64,000 nt of DNA from Microcella alkalica (GTDB taxonomy: Bacteria; Actinomycetota; Actinomycetes; Actinomycetales; Microbacteriaceae), in NCBI RefSeq assembly GCF_014137945.1, contig NZ_JACGWX010000003.1, positions 186,001-250,000 on the forward strand, in the 5' to 3' direction. A program made the translations under genes and the position numbers. Below the pieces are notes generated by a model, which saw nothing but the letters and a program-made list of their open reading frames with translations, was not told the DNA's origin and searched no databases. Positions 51,953 to 60,860 of the stretch are shown here, in pieces. Position 1 is the first letter of the stretch. Each line of letters starts with the position of its first letter.

Positions 51953-52843
51953 TCAGTCGAGGGTCGCGGCGAAGTCGCGCAGCCAGGGCCGCAGGTCGAC
52001 GCCGAGGTCCTCCCGCTCGACTGCGAGCTGGACGATCGCCTTGATGTAGTCGAGCCGGTCGCCCGTGTCGTACCGGCGGCCGCGGAACACGACGCCGTAG
52101 ACGCCGCCGGAGGCGTCGTCGTTCGCGAGCTCGAGCAGGGCATCCGTCAGCTGGATCTCGCCGCCCTTGCCCGGCTGCGTGTGCTCGAGGACCGCGAATA
52201 TCTCAGGCTTGAGCACGTACCGACCGATGATCGCGTAGTTCGAGGGGGCCTCGCCCTGAGAGGGCTTCTCGACGAGACCGGTGATGCGGACGACGTCGTC
52301 GTCCTCGGTCCCCTCGACGGTGGCGATGCCGTACATGTGGGTCTGCGAGGCGGGCACCTCGAGGAGGGCGACGACGGTGGCGTCGCGCATATGGTGCACC
52401 TCGGTCATGCGCGACAGTAGGGGGTCGCGGGGGTCGATGATGTCATCACCGAGGAGGACGGCGAACGGCTCGTGACCGACGTGCATCTTCGCGCGGAGGA
52501 CGGCGTGGCCGAGCCCGAGCGGATCGCCCTGGCGGACGTAGTGCACGTCGGCGAGGTCGGTCGAGTACTCGACCTTCCGCAGCCTCTCGCGGTCGCCCTT
52601 CGCCTCGAGCGTCTGCTCGAGCTCGTACATGCGGTCGAAGTGGTTCTCCAGGGCCGCCTTGTTGCGCCCCGTGATCATGAGGACGTCGCGCAGTCCTGCG
52701 CCGACCGCCTCCTCCACCACGTACTGGATGGCCGGCTTGTCGACGACGGGGAGCATCTCCTTGGGCATGGCTTTCGTCGCCGGGAGGAAGCGCGTTCCGA
52801 GCCCGGCGGCGGGAATGACGGCCTTCGTGAGTGCGGGAGTCAT
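51953..52843 (-). CDS. galU: UTP-glucose-1-phosphate uridylyltransferase
   Basis: A 296-residue nucleotidyltransferase that makes UDP-glucose from UTP and glucose 1-phosphate for cell-envelope and trehalose synthesis. The signature IPAAGLGTRFLPATKAMPKE is at residues 10-29, followed by DKPAIQYVVEEA; QGDPLGLGHAV and LLGDDIIDP are the substrate and metal motifs. Length is typical of bacterial GalU. The ATG lies seven bases after a TAGGGT -10 box and is divergent from the 5-formyl-THF cyclo-ligase gene, with 58 bases between the two starts. Confidence 0.96.
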   Translation of the reverse strand: MTPALTKAVIPAAGLGTRFLPATKAMPKEMLPVVDKPAIQYVVEEAVGAGLRDVLMITGRNKAALENHFDRMYELEQTLEAKGDRERLRKVEYSTDLADVHYVRQGDPLGLGHAVLRAKMHVGHEPFAVLLGDDIIDPRDPLLSRMTEVHHMRDATVVALLEVPASQTHMYGIATVEGTEDDDVVRITGLVEKPSQGEAPSNYAIIGRYVLKPEIFAVLEHTQPGKGGEIQLTDALLELANDDASGGVYGVVFRGRRYDTGDRLDYIKAIVQLAVEREDLGVDLRPWLRDFAATLD

Positions 52844-52850
52844 GCCCGCA

Positions 52851-52856
52851 ACCCTA
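52851..52856 (-). promoter_or_regulatory. Leaderless-type -10 box (TAGGGT) for galU
   Basis: On the minus strand TAGGGT lies seven bases before the galU ATG. Confidence 0.5.
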
Positions 52857-52889
52857 GCGAAACGCCTTCGGCGGGCATCCGGTGAACTC

Positions 52890-52895
52890 TAGGAT
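52890..52895 (+). promoter_or_regulatory. Leaderless-type -10 box (TAGGAT)
   Basis: TAGGAT lies six bases before the ATG at 52902. The 58-base region to galU carries both divergent promoters. Confidence 0.55.
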
Positions 52896-52901
52896 TGGCT
52901 C

Positions 52902-53504
52902 ATGCCGAGCGACGCCGAGCAGGCCGCCCACGCCAAGCGCGCCCTCCGAGCCGAGCTCCGCGAGCGCCGCCGGATCCGCCCCCGGCACGAGCGCGAGGTC
53001 GCGGAGGAGGAGCTCACACGGCAGCTGATCGCGCTCGTCTCCGAACTCGGTCCTCGCCGCCTCAGCTGCTACCTGTCCACCCCCGATGAGCCGCCGACGC
53101 GCGGGTTCCTCGACTGGGCGCGCGAGCAGGGCATCGAGGTGCTCCTGCCGGTGTCGCGCGATGACGGCCTGCTCGACTGGGCGCCGTTGCCGGCATCGGG
53201 GGCGGATGCCCTCGCCGAGCTCGTCGATGCGGCGGGCTTGCCCGTGCCGGACGCCGAGCTGCTGAGCCCCCTCGCGATCAACGACGCCGGGCTCATCCTC
53301 GTGCCGGCCGCCGCCGTCGACCGCTCGGGCATGCGGATGGGCTGGGGCCGCGGATACTTCGACAAGACCCTCGGCTCGATGGAACGCAGGCCCCCCGTGT
53401 TCGCCGTCGTCTTCGACGACGAGCTCGTCGACGAGCTGCCGAGCGAGCCGCACGACGAGCGCGTCGACGGGATCGTCACGCCGAGCGGCACGACGCGGTT
53501 CTGA
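52902..53504 (+). CDS. 5-formyltetrahydrofolate cyclo-ligase
   Basis: A 200-residue enzyme that converts 5-formyl-THF to 5,10-methenyl-THF with ATP. The N-terminal AKRALRAELRERRRIRP is the substrate-binding basic helix; LILVPAAAVDRSGMRMGWGRGYFDKTL is the signature region (G-x-G-x-G-Y-F-D). The protein ends in DGIVTPSGTTRF. Length fits the family. It leads a short plus-strand series with the FmdB zinc-ribbon and mscL genes, an order seen in many actinobacteria. Confidence 0.95.
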   Translation: MPSDAEQAAHAKRALRAELRERRRIRPRHEREVAEEELTRQLIALVSELGPRRLSCYLSTPDEPPTRGFLDWAREQGIEVLLPVSRDDGLLDWAPLPASGADALAELVDAAGLPVPDAELLSPLAINDAGLILVPAAAVDRSGMRMGWGRGYFDKTLGSMERRPPVFAVVFDDELVDELPSEPHDERVDGIVTPSGTTRF

Positions 53505-53580
53505 GGATCCGGCCGGGCGAAGGTAACAGCGCGGTCGAGCGGGCACCCGCGCGACCGTATCCTTGTCCAGGAGGATCGCC

Positions 53581-53874
53581 ATGCCCACGTACTCGTACCG
53601 CTGCACGGAATGCTCGACCGCGTTCGACATCCAGCAGGCGTTCGCCGACGATTCGCTCACCGAGTGCCCCGAGTGCTCGGGCCGGCTCCGCAAGCTCTTC
53701 TCCGCGGTCGGCGTGACCTTCAACGGGTCGGGCTTCTACCGCACGGACAGCCGTGCGGGCGCGTCGACGGGCGGCTCGTCGACCGACTCGCCCGGCGACT
53801 CGTCGGGAGTGTCGAGCACCTCGACGTCGTCGGCGGCCCCGGCTGCCGCGAGCGCTCCCGCCGCCGCGAGCTGA
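53581..53874 (+). CDS. FmdB-family zinc ribbon protein
   Basis: A 97-residue protein with an N-terminal C4 zinc ribbon (YSYRCTECSTAFDIQQ, then CPECSGRLRKLFS) followed by GVTFNGSGFYRTDSR, the FmdB regulatory-protein signature, and a Ser/Asp/Ala-rich low-complexity tail. Despite the name its function is not established. ATG at 53581 is chosen because AGGAGG lies seven bases upstream; the frame is open further up without similarity. TATCCT before it may be the -10 box. Confidence 0.92.
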   Translation: MPTYSYRCTECSTAFDIQQAFADDSLTECPECSGRLRKLFSAVGVTFNGSGFYRTDSRAGASTGGSSTDSPGDSSGVSSTSTSSAAPAAASAPAAAS

Positions 53875-53945
53875 CCGGTTCGCGGTCCCGTCACGCCGCC
53901 GGTTAGGGTCGAGGCATCGTCAGCCACCACACCCTCGGGGGTTCC

Positions 53946-54383
53946 ATGTTCAGCGGCTTCAAGGCCTTCATCCTGCGCGGCAACGTCATCGAGCTCGCCG
54001 TCGCCGTCGTCGTCGGCACGGCGTTCACCGCCCTCGTCAACGCGATCGTCACCGCGGTCATCAACCCGGCGATCGGGGCGCTCTTCAGCGCCAAGAGCCT
54101 CAGCACGGCCCTCGTCGTCGAGATCCCGACCGTCATGGGCGACGAGCCTGCGAGGCTCATGGTCGGCGCTGTGCTCGCCGCGCTCCTGAACTTCCTCATC
54201 GTCGCGGCCGTTGTGTACTTCGCCCTCGTCATGCCCATGAACGCCCTCGCCAAGCGAGCCGAGGCAGCCCGGCAGGCGGGTCAGCCGGTCACCGCGGCCG
54301 ACGAGCCGCCGTCCGAGCGTGAACTGCTCAGCGATATCCGCGATCTGCTCGCGCGGCGCGACGCGGCCGGGCCCCAGGCCTAG
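53946..54383 (+). CDS. mscL: Large-conductance mechanosensitive channel
   Basis: A 145-residue MscL. The N-terminal MFSGFKAFILRGNVIELAVAVVVGTAFTALV is the amphipathic helix plus first pore helix; the second helix is about residues 76-100 (AVLAALLNFLIVAAVVYFALV); the C-terminal cytoplasmic helix holds ERELLSDIRDLLARR. It opens under osmotic down-shock. It is 71 bases downstream of the zinc-ribbon gene. The 122 bases after it (to 54505) contain nothing recognisable. Confidence 0.96.
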   Translation: MFSGFKAFILRGNVIELAVAVVVGTAFTALVNAIVTAVINPAIGALFSAKSLSTALVVEIPTVMGDEPARLMVGAVLAALLNFLIVAAVVYFALVMPMNALAKRAEAARQAGQPVTAADEPPSERELLSDIRDLLARRDAAGPQA

Positions 54384-54505
54384 GGCGACGCGGGGCGCGG
54401 AGAGCCGCGGCCCTGGCCGCCGCCCCCAGCGGCAGCCCGACGCCCGGCCAGAGCCCGGCGAGAATCCGCGTTCGAGGCGTGACCGGATCAGGCCCCGCTC
54501 GCCGA

Positions 54506-54781
54506 TCAGTAGTGCGGAGGCTTCTCGGCCGTCAGTCGCGCATCGTTCTCGTCGACACGGTGGCGCTCCGGCTCGCCGATCGGGCTCGGGTCGCTTCCGG
54601 GCGGGGGCGGCGTCGTCGCGCGCCTGCGCTGGGGCGGTCGCCGCGGCTCGGCCGGAATGGACGCGACGGTCGCGGTCTCGCCGGGTGCGGGCTTGCCGGG
54701 TGCGGGCTTGCCGGGTGCGCATGCCCGGTCTGCAGGGGCCTGATCCTCGGCGGGGAGGCGCTCGGCCATGTCGTCGACCAC
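54506..54781 (-). CDS. Small proline-rich hypothetical protein
   Basis: A 91-residue, disordered-looking Pro/Ala/Glu-rich protein with PGKPA repeated through a 15-bp tandem DNA repeat (54681-54710), and no hydrophobic segment. It starts six bases after the degenerate helicase gene on the same strand, which is the main support for its being a gene. A GTG at 54781 or an ATG four codons inside could start it. No function was recognised. Confidence 0.5.
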   Translation of the reverse strand: MVDDMAERLPAEDQAPADRACAPGKPAPGKPAPGETATVASIPAEPRRPPQRRRATTPPPPGSDPSPIGEPERHRVDENDARLTAEKPPHY

Positions 54782-54787
54782 CGCGGC

Positions 54788-57700
54788 CTATCGAGGCATC
54801 GGGGGCAGCGCGTCGATCGGCTGCGTCTCGCTGAGCGCGGCACGGTGCCGGGCGGCTGCGGCCTCGGTCGCCGCCGAGGGGCGCCCGGTCGAGCCGGCAC
54901 TCGCACCCGCCATCGCGGCGATGCGGTCGGCCACGGCGTCGGGCTGGCTGAACAGCTCGAAGACGTGCACGCGGGCGTAGTGCCAGCCGAGGCGACGCAG
55001 CAGGTCGGGTCGCAGGCGCAGCGACTCGCGCAGGCTCATCTCCATGAGCGATGCGTCGGTGTCGACCGCTATGCAGTAGCCGCCGCGGCTCGCGACGAGC
55101 CGGAACTTCCCGCGGTGTCCGAGGGAAACACGCAGTCCGCGTGCCTCGAGGCGACGCGCCAGATCGATGAGCATCGGGTCGCTGTCGTCGGGCAGCTCGA
55201 TGCGCGAGCGTCGCGCCTCGATGTCGGCGAGGAGGTCGGCGAGGGCGCGCGCGCCGTGCGAGAGGCGATCGTCGTCCAGGTCCTCGGCGCGGACGCTGCT
55301 GACGATCCGGACGAACCGGCGGGCGCGGGTCATCGCGACGGCGAGCAGACGGTCTCCGCCAGGGCGGCCGAGCGCGCCGAACTCGCTCAGCACCCGGCCG
55401 TGCGGCGTGCGGCCGAAGCCGATCGAGAAGATCACTCGGTCTCGGCTCTGAGCGACGGCCTGCTCGATCGTGAGCACCGCGAACGGCTCGGGGCGGTCTC
55501 CGAGCACGAAGTCGTGCAGGTCCGGGCGCGTGCCGATCGCCTCGAGCACGGCGGCATGCACGCGCGAAGCGTGCTTCGCGCTCGCCGTGATGACCATGAG
55601 CGACTCGTGCGGCCGCGCCGTCGCGTGCTCGAGCACGAGATCGACGACGCGCTCGACCTCGACATCGACGCTCTCGATCGCTCCCGATTCGTCGTCGGGC
55701 ATCCCGACGCCGTCGGCGAGGTAGTCAACCGCGATCGACGGGTGCCCGAGGAAGGACCCGGCCCAGGGCAGCGAGTCGATGCGGCCGGCGTAGAAGCGGC
55801 GGTTGACGAGCTCGGCGAGGTCCTCGCCGCCGGCGCGGTACGAGCGGGTGAGTGACATCGACGGCAGCAGCTCGGCCAGCTGGAAGAGGGCCGAGGCGGC
55901 GTGCCGGGCATCCACGTCGGAATCGCCATCGGGCGCGTCGGCGTCGAGCGCGACGGTGAAAGGCGAGGGGGTCTGGGTCACCGGGTCGCCGATCGCGACG
56001 ACCTGCCTGGCCCGGCGGATCGCCCCGGCGACCTCGGGGATCGTCACGGCCCCGGCGTCGAGCAGGAAGACCGCGTCGAACGGGATGTCATCGCTGATGC
56101 CGTGGATGTCGTACGGCGAGGCGAGCCACACGGGAGCGATCGGCCGACTGAGGTGCGGGGCGCACTTCTGCAGATCGCCCGAGGTGAGCATCCCCGCCTT
56201 GAGCAGCGCCTTCAGCGCGGCCGCCTCGTCCGGCCAGTCGGTGATCCCGATCGACCAGTTCTCGGCGAGCTGCCACGCGAGCAGCGACGCGGTGCCCGCG
56301 GCGTGCGCCTCATCGACGAGGCGGAAGTCGGCCTCGAGCCGGTCGAGGACGGCGGTGTCGGCGCCGAGCAGAGCCCGGTCGCTCTGCAGCAGGGCGTCGA
56401 GCGCCGAGCGCCACCACGCGAGCTCGAGCTCGGCCGCGACCTGGTCGTGCGGCACGTGGCGCGCCGACAGGTCGCTCAGCAGCGGGCCGACCTCCCAGCG
56501 CTCCATCTCGCGCAGCAGCTCGGTGCGCTCCTGCAGGTTGTTGAGCACATCGCTCTCTGCGGCGAGCGACGCCACGAGCTCGACGAGATCGGCGATGCGG
56601 CGCTGGCGCAGCAGCTGGGGCTTCGACTCGTGCCCGAGCGGGGCATCCAGGGCGTCGAGATCCTGCTCCACCTGCTGGAAGGCGTGATGCACGTCCGCGA
56701 TGCCGACGGGCACCTGAGGGGTGATGCCGACGGGGACGAAGCGCTGCCAGAGCACGCGCTGCTGCTGGATGCGGGTGAGCGCCTCGTGCAGATCGCCGAT
56801 GTGGACGCCCGGACGCAGGTACTCCTTCGCGAGCGACTTCAGGCGCCGGCGGGTCGAGGCGGGCATCGACGAGCCCTCGCGGCGCGGGGCGGTCGCCGCG
56901 ATGAGCTCGCTGAGCGAGCGGTCGAACACGGAGGGCTGGAACTTGTCGAGGGTGTCGCGGATGTCGATGAGCAGCCGCAGGTAGATGCCGAGCTCGGCGA
57001 CCGACTCGAACGGGCGCATGTGCGTCGAGCCGATGAGGGCGTTGGCCCGCTCGAGCAGACGGGGAAGCAGCTCGTGATGGAGTCGCTTCGCGCGGTCGTG
57101 GGCGCGCTCGGCCTCCTGGCCCGTCGAGAACCGGGCACCGTACCAGGGCGAGTCGTCGGGACCGTACTTGAACTGCCCGAGCTGCGCGGCCTGCACCATG
57201 ACCGAGCTCGCGTGAGCGCGGTCCTTCGCGAGCAGCTCGACGGCCTGGCGGCTCAGTCGCGCGCGCGTCGTCGGCGGCGTCGGCAGCAGAGCGAGGCGGC
57301 TGAGCTCGGTGACGCAGTCGTACACGCTGATGCCGAGCGCGGCGTCGGGGCGCGCGAGCGCCTCCCGGTAGTCGACGAGCACGCCGCGCAGCCGGGCGAG
57401 GGCCTCGTTGACATCGGCCACCTGCGGCCGCGAGGCCTTCTCGTTGCGTGAGATCGCACGGATGACATCGCGACGCAGCGACCGTGAGGTGACCGCGATG
57501 CCGGGAAGACCGATCTCCGCGAAGCGACTCGCGACCGATCGCACGCTCGCGCGGCGCGGGCTCACGACGAGCACGCGCTTGTTCTGTGCGACCAGGGCTC
57601 CGACCGCGTTGACGACGGTCTGAGTGCCGCCCGTGCCCGGCAGCGTCTTCACGACGATCGAGTTGCCCGCGGCGATGCTCGCGATGACCTGCTCCTGCTC

Positions 57701-58591
57701 GGCGTCGGCGTCCAGCAGCAGCAGGTCGGTCTCGGGCGGCCGCTTGTCGGCGTGCACGAGCTCGACCGGAGTCGAGCTCTCGCGCACCGCCCATCGCGCG
57801 CTCTGATTGCCGGCGAGGGCGTCGAGCACGGGATGCGCGAGGTCGTGCGCGTCGGCCGCCATCGGTGCGCCGATCTCGGCGAAGGTGCTCACGACGAGGC
57901 GTGGCGAGATCGTGAAGCCGTCGAGGTGGGCGGTCAGCCCGCGCAGCCGATCGAGGGGCGGGTTGGGCTTGAAGGTGCCCTCGTCGTCGGTGAGGGCGAC
58001 GAAGGCGTGGGTGTCGAGGTGCAGCGAGAACTGCTGCGAGAGAGCGCGGACCAGGGCGGGGTTCACGGCCACGGCCCCACGGAGCGTGAGCTCGACATCC
58101 CGGCCCCGGCGACGCAGGCGCAGCGGACGCAGCAGGAGCGGCGCGCGGTAGTCGGCGCCGTCGTGGTGCCAGGCGACCATGCCGATGCCGAGGGCGACGG
58201 CGTCGATGCCGCGCACGCTCGCGAGCTCGAGGCCCTTGTCGGCGATGCGCTCGGCGGCGAACCGTGCGCGGCGCAGGGCGATGTCGTCGCGCACGAGGTT
58301 GCTCAGCAGGGTGGGACTCCCGGCGATGAATCGGGCGAGGCCCCCCGGGTGGCTCGTGCCGAGCTCGATGCGCGTGCGGTCGGAGTCGTCGAAGTGCAGC
58401 AGAGGCGACCGGCCGCCGAGAGCCGCCAGCTCATCCCGCCAGCGCTCCCACACCGGGGTCGCGATGTTGCCGACGCTCACCGTCGGGTCGCCGATCGTGA
58501 GCGCGCTCGCGCTCGTGCCCCCGGCTGCCGAGGTCGCGGGAGCGTCGTCGTCAGCGACATCGGGATCGTCGTATCGGTCGGCACGCCACAC
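54788..58591 (-). CDS. Degenerate SF1 helicase-like protein with nuclease-like C-terminus
   Basis: A 1267-residue protein with the layout of a UvrD/Upf1-like helicase. The N-terminal DUF4011-like region (about 40-270) precedes a P-loop reading TLPGTGGTQT (316-325), where the normal GTGKT lysine is Gly322. Motif II is VFLLDAGAV (841-849) with Ala846 for the catalytic Glu. Motif III, AIGDPVTQTPSPF (866-878), and motif VI, VAMTRARRFVRI (1085-1096), are intact. The C-terminal ~120 residues look like the Vsr-type nuclease of MTES_1575-like helicases (CIAVDTDAS, LRLRPDLLRRLGWHYARV) with poorly conserved catalytic residues. ATP hydrolysis is unlikely. GTG start with TAGGGT six bases upstream. Confidence 0.85.
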   Translation of the reverse strand: MWRADRYDDPDVADDDAPATSAAGGTSASALTIGDPTVSVGNIATPVWERWRDELAALGGRSPLLHFDDSDRTRIELGTSHPGGLARFIAGSPTLLSNLVRDDIALRRARFAAERIADKGLELASVRGIDAVALGIGMVAWHHDGADYRAPLLLRPLRLRRRGRDVELTLRGAVAVNPALVRALSQQFSLHLDTHAFVALTDDEGTFKPNPPLDRLRGLTAHLDGFTISPRLVVSTFAEIGAPMAADAHDLAHPVLDALAGNQSARWAVRESSTPVELVHADKRPPETDLLLLDADAEQEQVIASIAAGNSIVVKTLPGTGGTQTVVNAVGALVAQNKRVLVVSPRRASVRSVASRFAEIGLPGIAVTSRSLRRDVIRAISRNEKASRPQVADVNEALARLRGVLVDYREALARPDAALGISVYDCVTELSRLALLPTPPTTRARLSRQAVELLAKDRAHASSVMVQAAQLGQFKYGPDDSPWYGARFSTGQEAERAHDRAKRLHHELLPRLLERANALIGSTHMRPFESVAELGIYLRLLIDIRDTLDKFQPSVFDRSLSELIAATAPRREGSSMPASTRRRLKSLAKEYLRPGVHIGDLHEALTRIQQQRVLWQRFVPVGITPQVPVGIADVHHAFQQVEQDLDALDAPLGHESKPQLLRQRRIADLVELVASLAAESDVLNNLQERTELLREMERWEVGPLLSDLSARHVPHDQVAAELELAWWRSALDALLQSDRALLGADTAVLDRLEADFRLVDEAHAAGTASLLAWQLAENWSIGITDWPDEAAALKALLKAGMLTSGDLQKCAPHLSRPIAPVWLASPYDIHGISDDIPFDAVFLLDAGAVTIPEVAGAIRRARQVVAIGDPVTQTPSPFTVALDADAPDGDSDVDARHAASALFQLAELLPSMSLTRSYRAGGEDLAELVNRRFYAGRIDSLPWAGSFLGHPSIAVDYLADGVGMPDDESGAIESVDVEVERVVDLVLEHATARPHESLMVITASAKHASRVHAAVLEAIGTRPDLHDFVLGDRPEPFAVLTIEQAVAQSRDRVIFSIGFGRTPHGRVLSEFGALGRPGGDRLLAVAMTRARRFVRIVSSVRAEDLDDDRLSHGARALADLLADIEARRSRIELPDDSDPMLIDLARRLEARGLRVSLGHRGKFRLVASRGGYCIAVDTDASLMEMSLRESLRLRPDLLRRLGWHYARVHVFELFSQPDAVADRIAAMAGASAGSTGRPSAATEAAAARHRAALSETQPIDALPPMPR

Positions 58592-58597
58592 GCCGAC

Positions 58598-58603
58598 ACC
58601 CTA
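58598..58603 (-). promoter_or_regulatory. Leaderless-type -10 box (TAGGGT)
   Basis: On the minus strand TAGGGT lies six bases before the GTG at 58591. Confidence 0.5.
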
Positions 58604-58671
58604 CGCGCGGTGCGGGCCCTCTTCGGGGATTGCGCACCGTTCGGCGGCAAATCGGGCGGGCGCTCCGGGTC

Positions 58672-60048
58672 TCACGCGATCTCGAGCACGACGACCGACA
58701 CGGCGATCGTGACGGCGATCGGCTCATCGCGCGCGACGAGCAGGTCGCTGAGGGCCTCGCGCTGCTGATGGAAGGCGTTCGGCCCCATCATCACGAGGTC
58801 GAGCACCTGGTCGCGACCGAGCTCGTGCACCGCTCGAACCCGCGTCGACGAGACCAACCGGGCGCCCGGGATGCTCGCCTCCGCCTCCTCCGCCTTGCCG
58901 GCCGGCACACGCAGCAGACGCAGGCTCTCGACGAGCTCGCGATGATGGTCAGCCTCGGGCACCGCGATCACGACTCGCGCGCGGGGGGCGAGGATCCGCT
59001 CGAGCTCGGCTGCGCCGCGCTCTCCGCCGCCCGGCGCGAACACCCGGAGCACGACGTCGACGCTCGCATCCTGCACGGGAACCCCCCGCCAGACGTCGCT
59101 CGCCACGGCCGCGAGCCGCTCGTGCGCGCGGGCCGCGCGGCGCAGGGCGGGAACGGAGGCGTCGAGCACGATGCCGCGCAGCGATGGCCGCGCGTCGAGG
59201 ACGCGCGCCGCGTGCCAGCCGGTTCCGCCGCCGAGGTCGACGAGCCAGCGCGCATCCACCGGTACGGCCTCGGCGATCGCCGCCGCGATGGCGTCGTGGG
59301 CGCCAGAGGCCTGCACGCGCTCTCGGGCCTCGACCATCGCCACCGTGTCGCCCGTCGCGGTCGAGGCCCCGCCCCGCAGGCTCGCATAGCCCTGGCGGGC
59401 GACGTCGAAGTGATGGCCCGCCTCGCATCGGACTCCCCCGTCGACGCGCTCGAGCGCCTCGCGGCAGAGCGGGCACTCGACGATCTCGAGGGCGGCGGTC
59501 AGAGCGTCGGAGTCGTGCGGCGGGGCCGGGGTCACGCCGCTACTGTACGGGTCGCTCCAGACGACCTCGCCCCGCTCGTCGTTCGTGACGTGCTGCGCGA
59601 TGAACCCGACCTTCGCGGCGACACGCAGAGACGCGAGGTTGCTCGCCGCGATCGTGGTCCAGAGCCGCTCGCGTCCCGTGCGCCAGGCGGCGGCGATGAG
59701 CTCGTAAGCCGCCTCGGTCGCGAGCCCGTGGCCGCGGACGGCCGGCAGGAGCTCCGAGACGAGCTCTGGCTCGTCGACGGTGGCGCGACCGGGGATGAGC
59801 GCGATGTAGCCGACCGGCCAGCGCTCGCCCGCGAGCCGCAGCATCCGCAGGCCGAGGCCGTGCTGAGCGAGGCCGTGCTCGAGAGCGGGGATCCGTTCGA
59901 GGATCGTGGCAGGATCCGCCGGCTCCCCTCCGCGCGCCGCGCAGATGGCGGCGTAGGCGACTGCGTCGTCCGAGTGGAAAGGGGTGAGCGCGAGACGCTC
60001 GGTCGTCAGCTCGGTGTCGAGGGGGCGGTAGGGAGCGGTGCGCGTCAT
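58672..60048 (-). CDS. GNAT acetyltransferase fused in frame to an RlmA-like rRNA methyltransferase
   Basis: One uninterrupted 458-codon frame. Residues 1-170 are a GNAT acetyltransferase (RLALTPFHSDDAVAYAAICAARG, motif A as VRGHGLATEAAYELI, ending EVVWSDPYSSG). Residues 172-458 are a methyltransferase resembling 23S rRNA (guanine-N1) methyltransferase RlmA: zinc-finger-like CPLC and CEAGHHFD, then VDLGGGTGWHAARVL (SAM motif I), VFAPGGGERGAAELERIL and a late PNAFHQ. No stop separates the halves, but a TACAGT box six bases before a GTG at codon 172 (59535) could produce the methyltransferase alone. The ATG overlaps the upstream phosphotransferase stop (ATGA). Confidence 0.82.
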   Translation of the reverse strand: MTRTAPYRPLDTELTTERLALTPFHSDDAVAYAAICAARGGEPADPATILERIPALEHGLAQHGLGLRMLRLAGERWPVGYIALIPGRATVDEPELVSELLPAVRGHGLATEAAYELIAAAWRTGRERLWTTIAASNLASLRVAAKVGFIAQHVTNDERGEVVWSDPYSSGVTPAPPHDSDALTAALEIVECPLCREALERVDGGVRCEAGHHFDVARQGYASLRGGASTATGDTVAMVEARERVQASGAHDAIAAAIAEAVPVDARWLVDLGGGTGWHAARVLDARPSLRGIVLDASVPALRRAARAHERLAAVASDVWRGVPVQDASVDVVLRVFAPGGGERGAAELERILAPRARVVIAVPEADHHRELVESLRLLRVPAGKAEEAEASIPGARLVSSTRVRAVHELGRDQVLDLVMMGPNAFHQQREALSDLLVARDEPIAVTIAVSVVVLEIA

Positions 60049-60806
60049 GCTGCCACCTCCCCGAGCGAGCCTCGGGCATCCCTCGCGGACGCCGCATCGC
60101 GCCTCGCGCCCACGAGCCGGCCGATCGCGCGCGCTCCGATGATGACCTCGACGACGGCGGCCGGCCTCATCCACGCCGAGCGGGGCAGATCGACGACTCC
60201 GCCGCGCGCGAAGCTCACCGCGGCGAGCGCCGCGACCGGTGCCGCCCACGCCGCGAACGTGATCGCGCGCCACGTCGGGCTCGGCTCGTGCTTGAGCACG
60301 AACCACGTCCAGAGCACGGTGTCGGAGAGGTAGTCGCCCTGCGTGCCGAAGCGCGTGACCGTTCCCGTGCCACGCGCGAGCTTCCCGTCGACGAAGTCGG
60401 TCGCGAGCGCGAGGACGGGCACGGCACCGCCGAGGCGGGCGGACGCCGCGGGCAGATTGGCTCGTGCGATCGTGAGCAGGTTGGGGGCTCCGAGCGTGCG
60501 GCGCTGCTCGAGCATCCCCAGGTGGGTGACGGTCATGATCCAGCTCGTGAGCACCCAGGCGCGCCCCCTGGGGTGCGCGAGGGCCGCCATCGCGGCGTGC
60601 ACCGCGGTCGCCTCGACGACCGCGCGCGGCCGCTTGCGCGCCTCGAGGATGCTGCGCGCCGTCGTCTCGACGACGAATCGACCCCAGGCGCCCGGCCCGA
60701 ATCGCCCCGCACGCAGGCCATCGAGGAGCGCGTTCGACGCGGCTCGACTGTCGTCGGCCGTGAGGGCACGACGATGCGACGCGTCGCGCGCGCGCGCTCG
60801 GGTCAT
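60045..60806 (-). CDS. CDP-alcohol phosphatidyltransferase-family membrane protein
   Basis: A 253-residue membrane enzyme. The complete CDP-alcohol phosphotransferase motif is in DFVDGKLARGTGTVTRFG followed by TQGDYLSD, with all the acidic metal ligands. Five or six hydrophobic helices surround it. It would join a CDP-alcohol to an acceptor such as inositol, glycerol phosphate or another alcohol; the acceptor cannot be told. The ATG at 60806 is supported by AGGAGG five bases upstream. It is coupled to the fusion gene downstream. Confidence 0.88.
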   Translation of the reverse strand: MTRARARDASHRRALTADDSRAASNALLDGLRAGRFGPGAWGRFVVETTARSILEARKRPRAVVEATAVHAAMAALAHPRGRAWVLTSWIMTVTHLGMLEQRRTLGAPNLLTIARANLPAASARLGGAVPVLALATDFVDGKLARGTGTVTRFGTQGDYLSDTVLWTWFVLKHEPSPTWRAITFAAWAAPVAALAAVSFARGGVVDLPRSAWMRPAAVVEVIIGARAIGRLVGARRDAASARDARGSLGEVAA

Positions 60807-60860
60807 GCGCACCTCCTGGAGGAAGGCTAGGACTAACGGGAGGAGAACTCGATACCCGCG

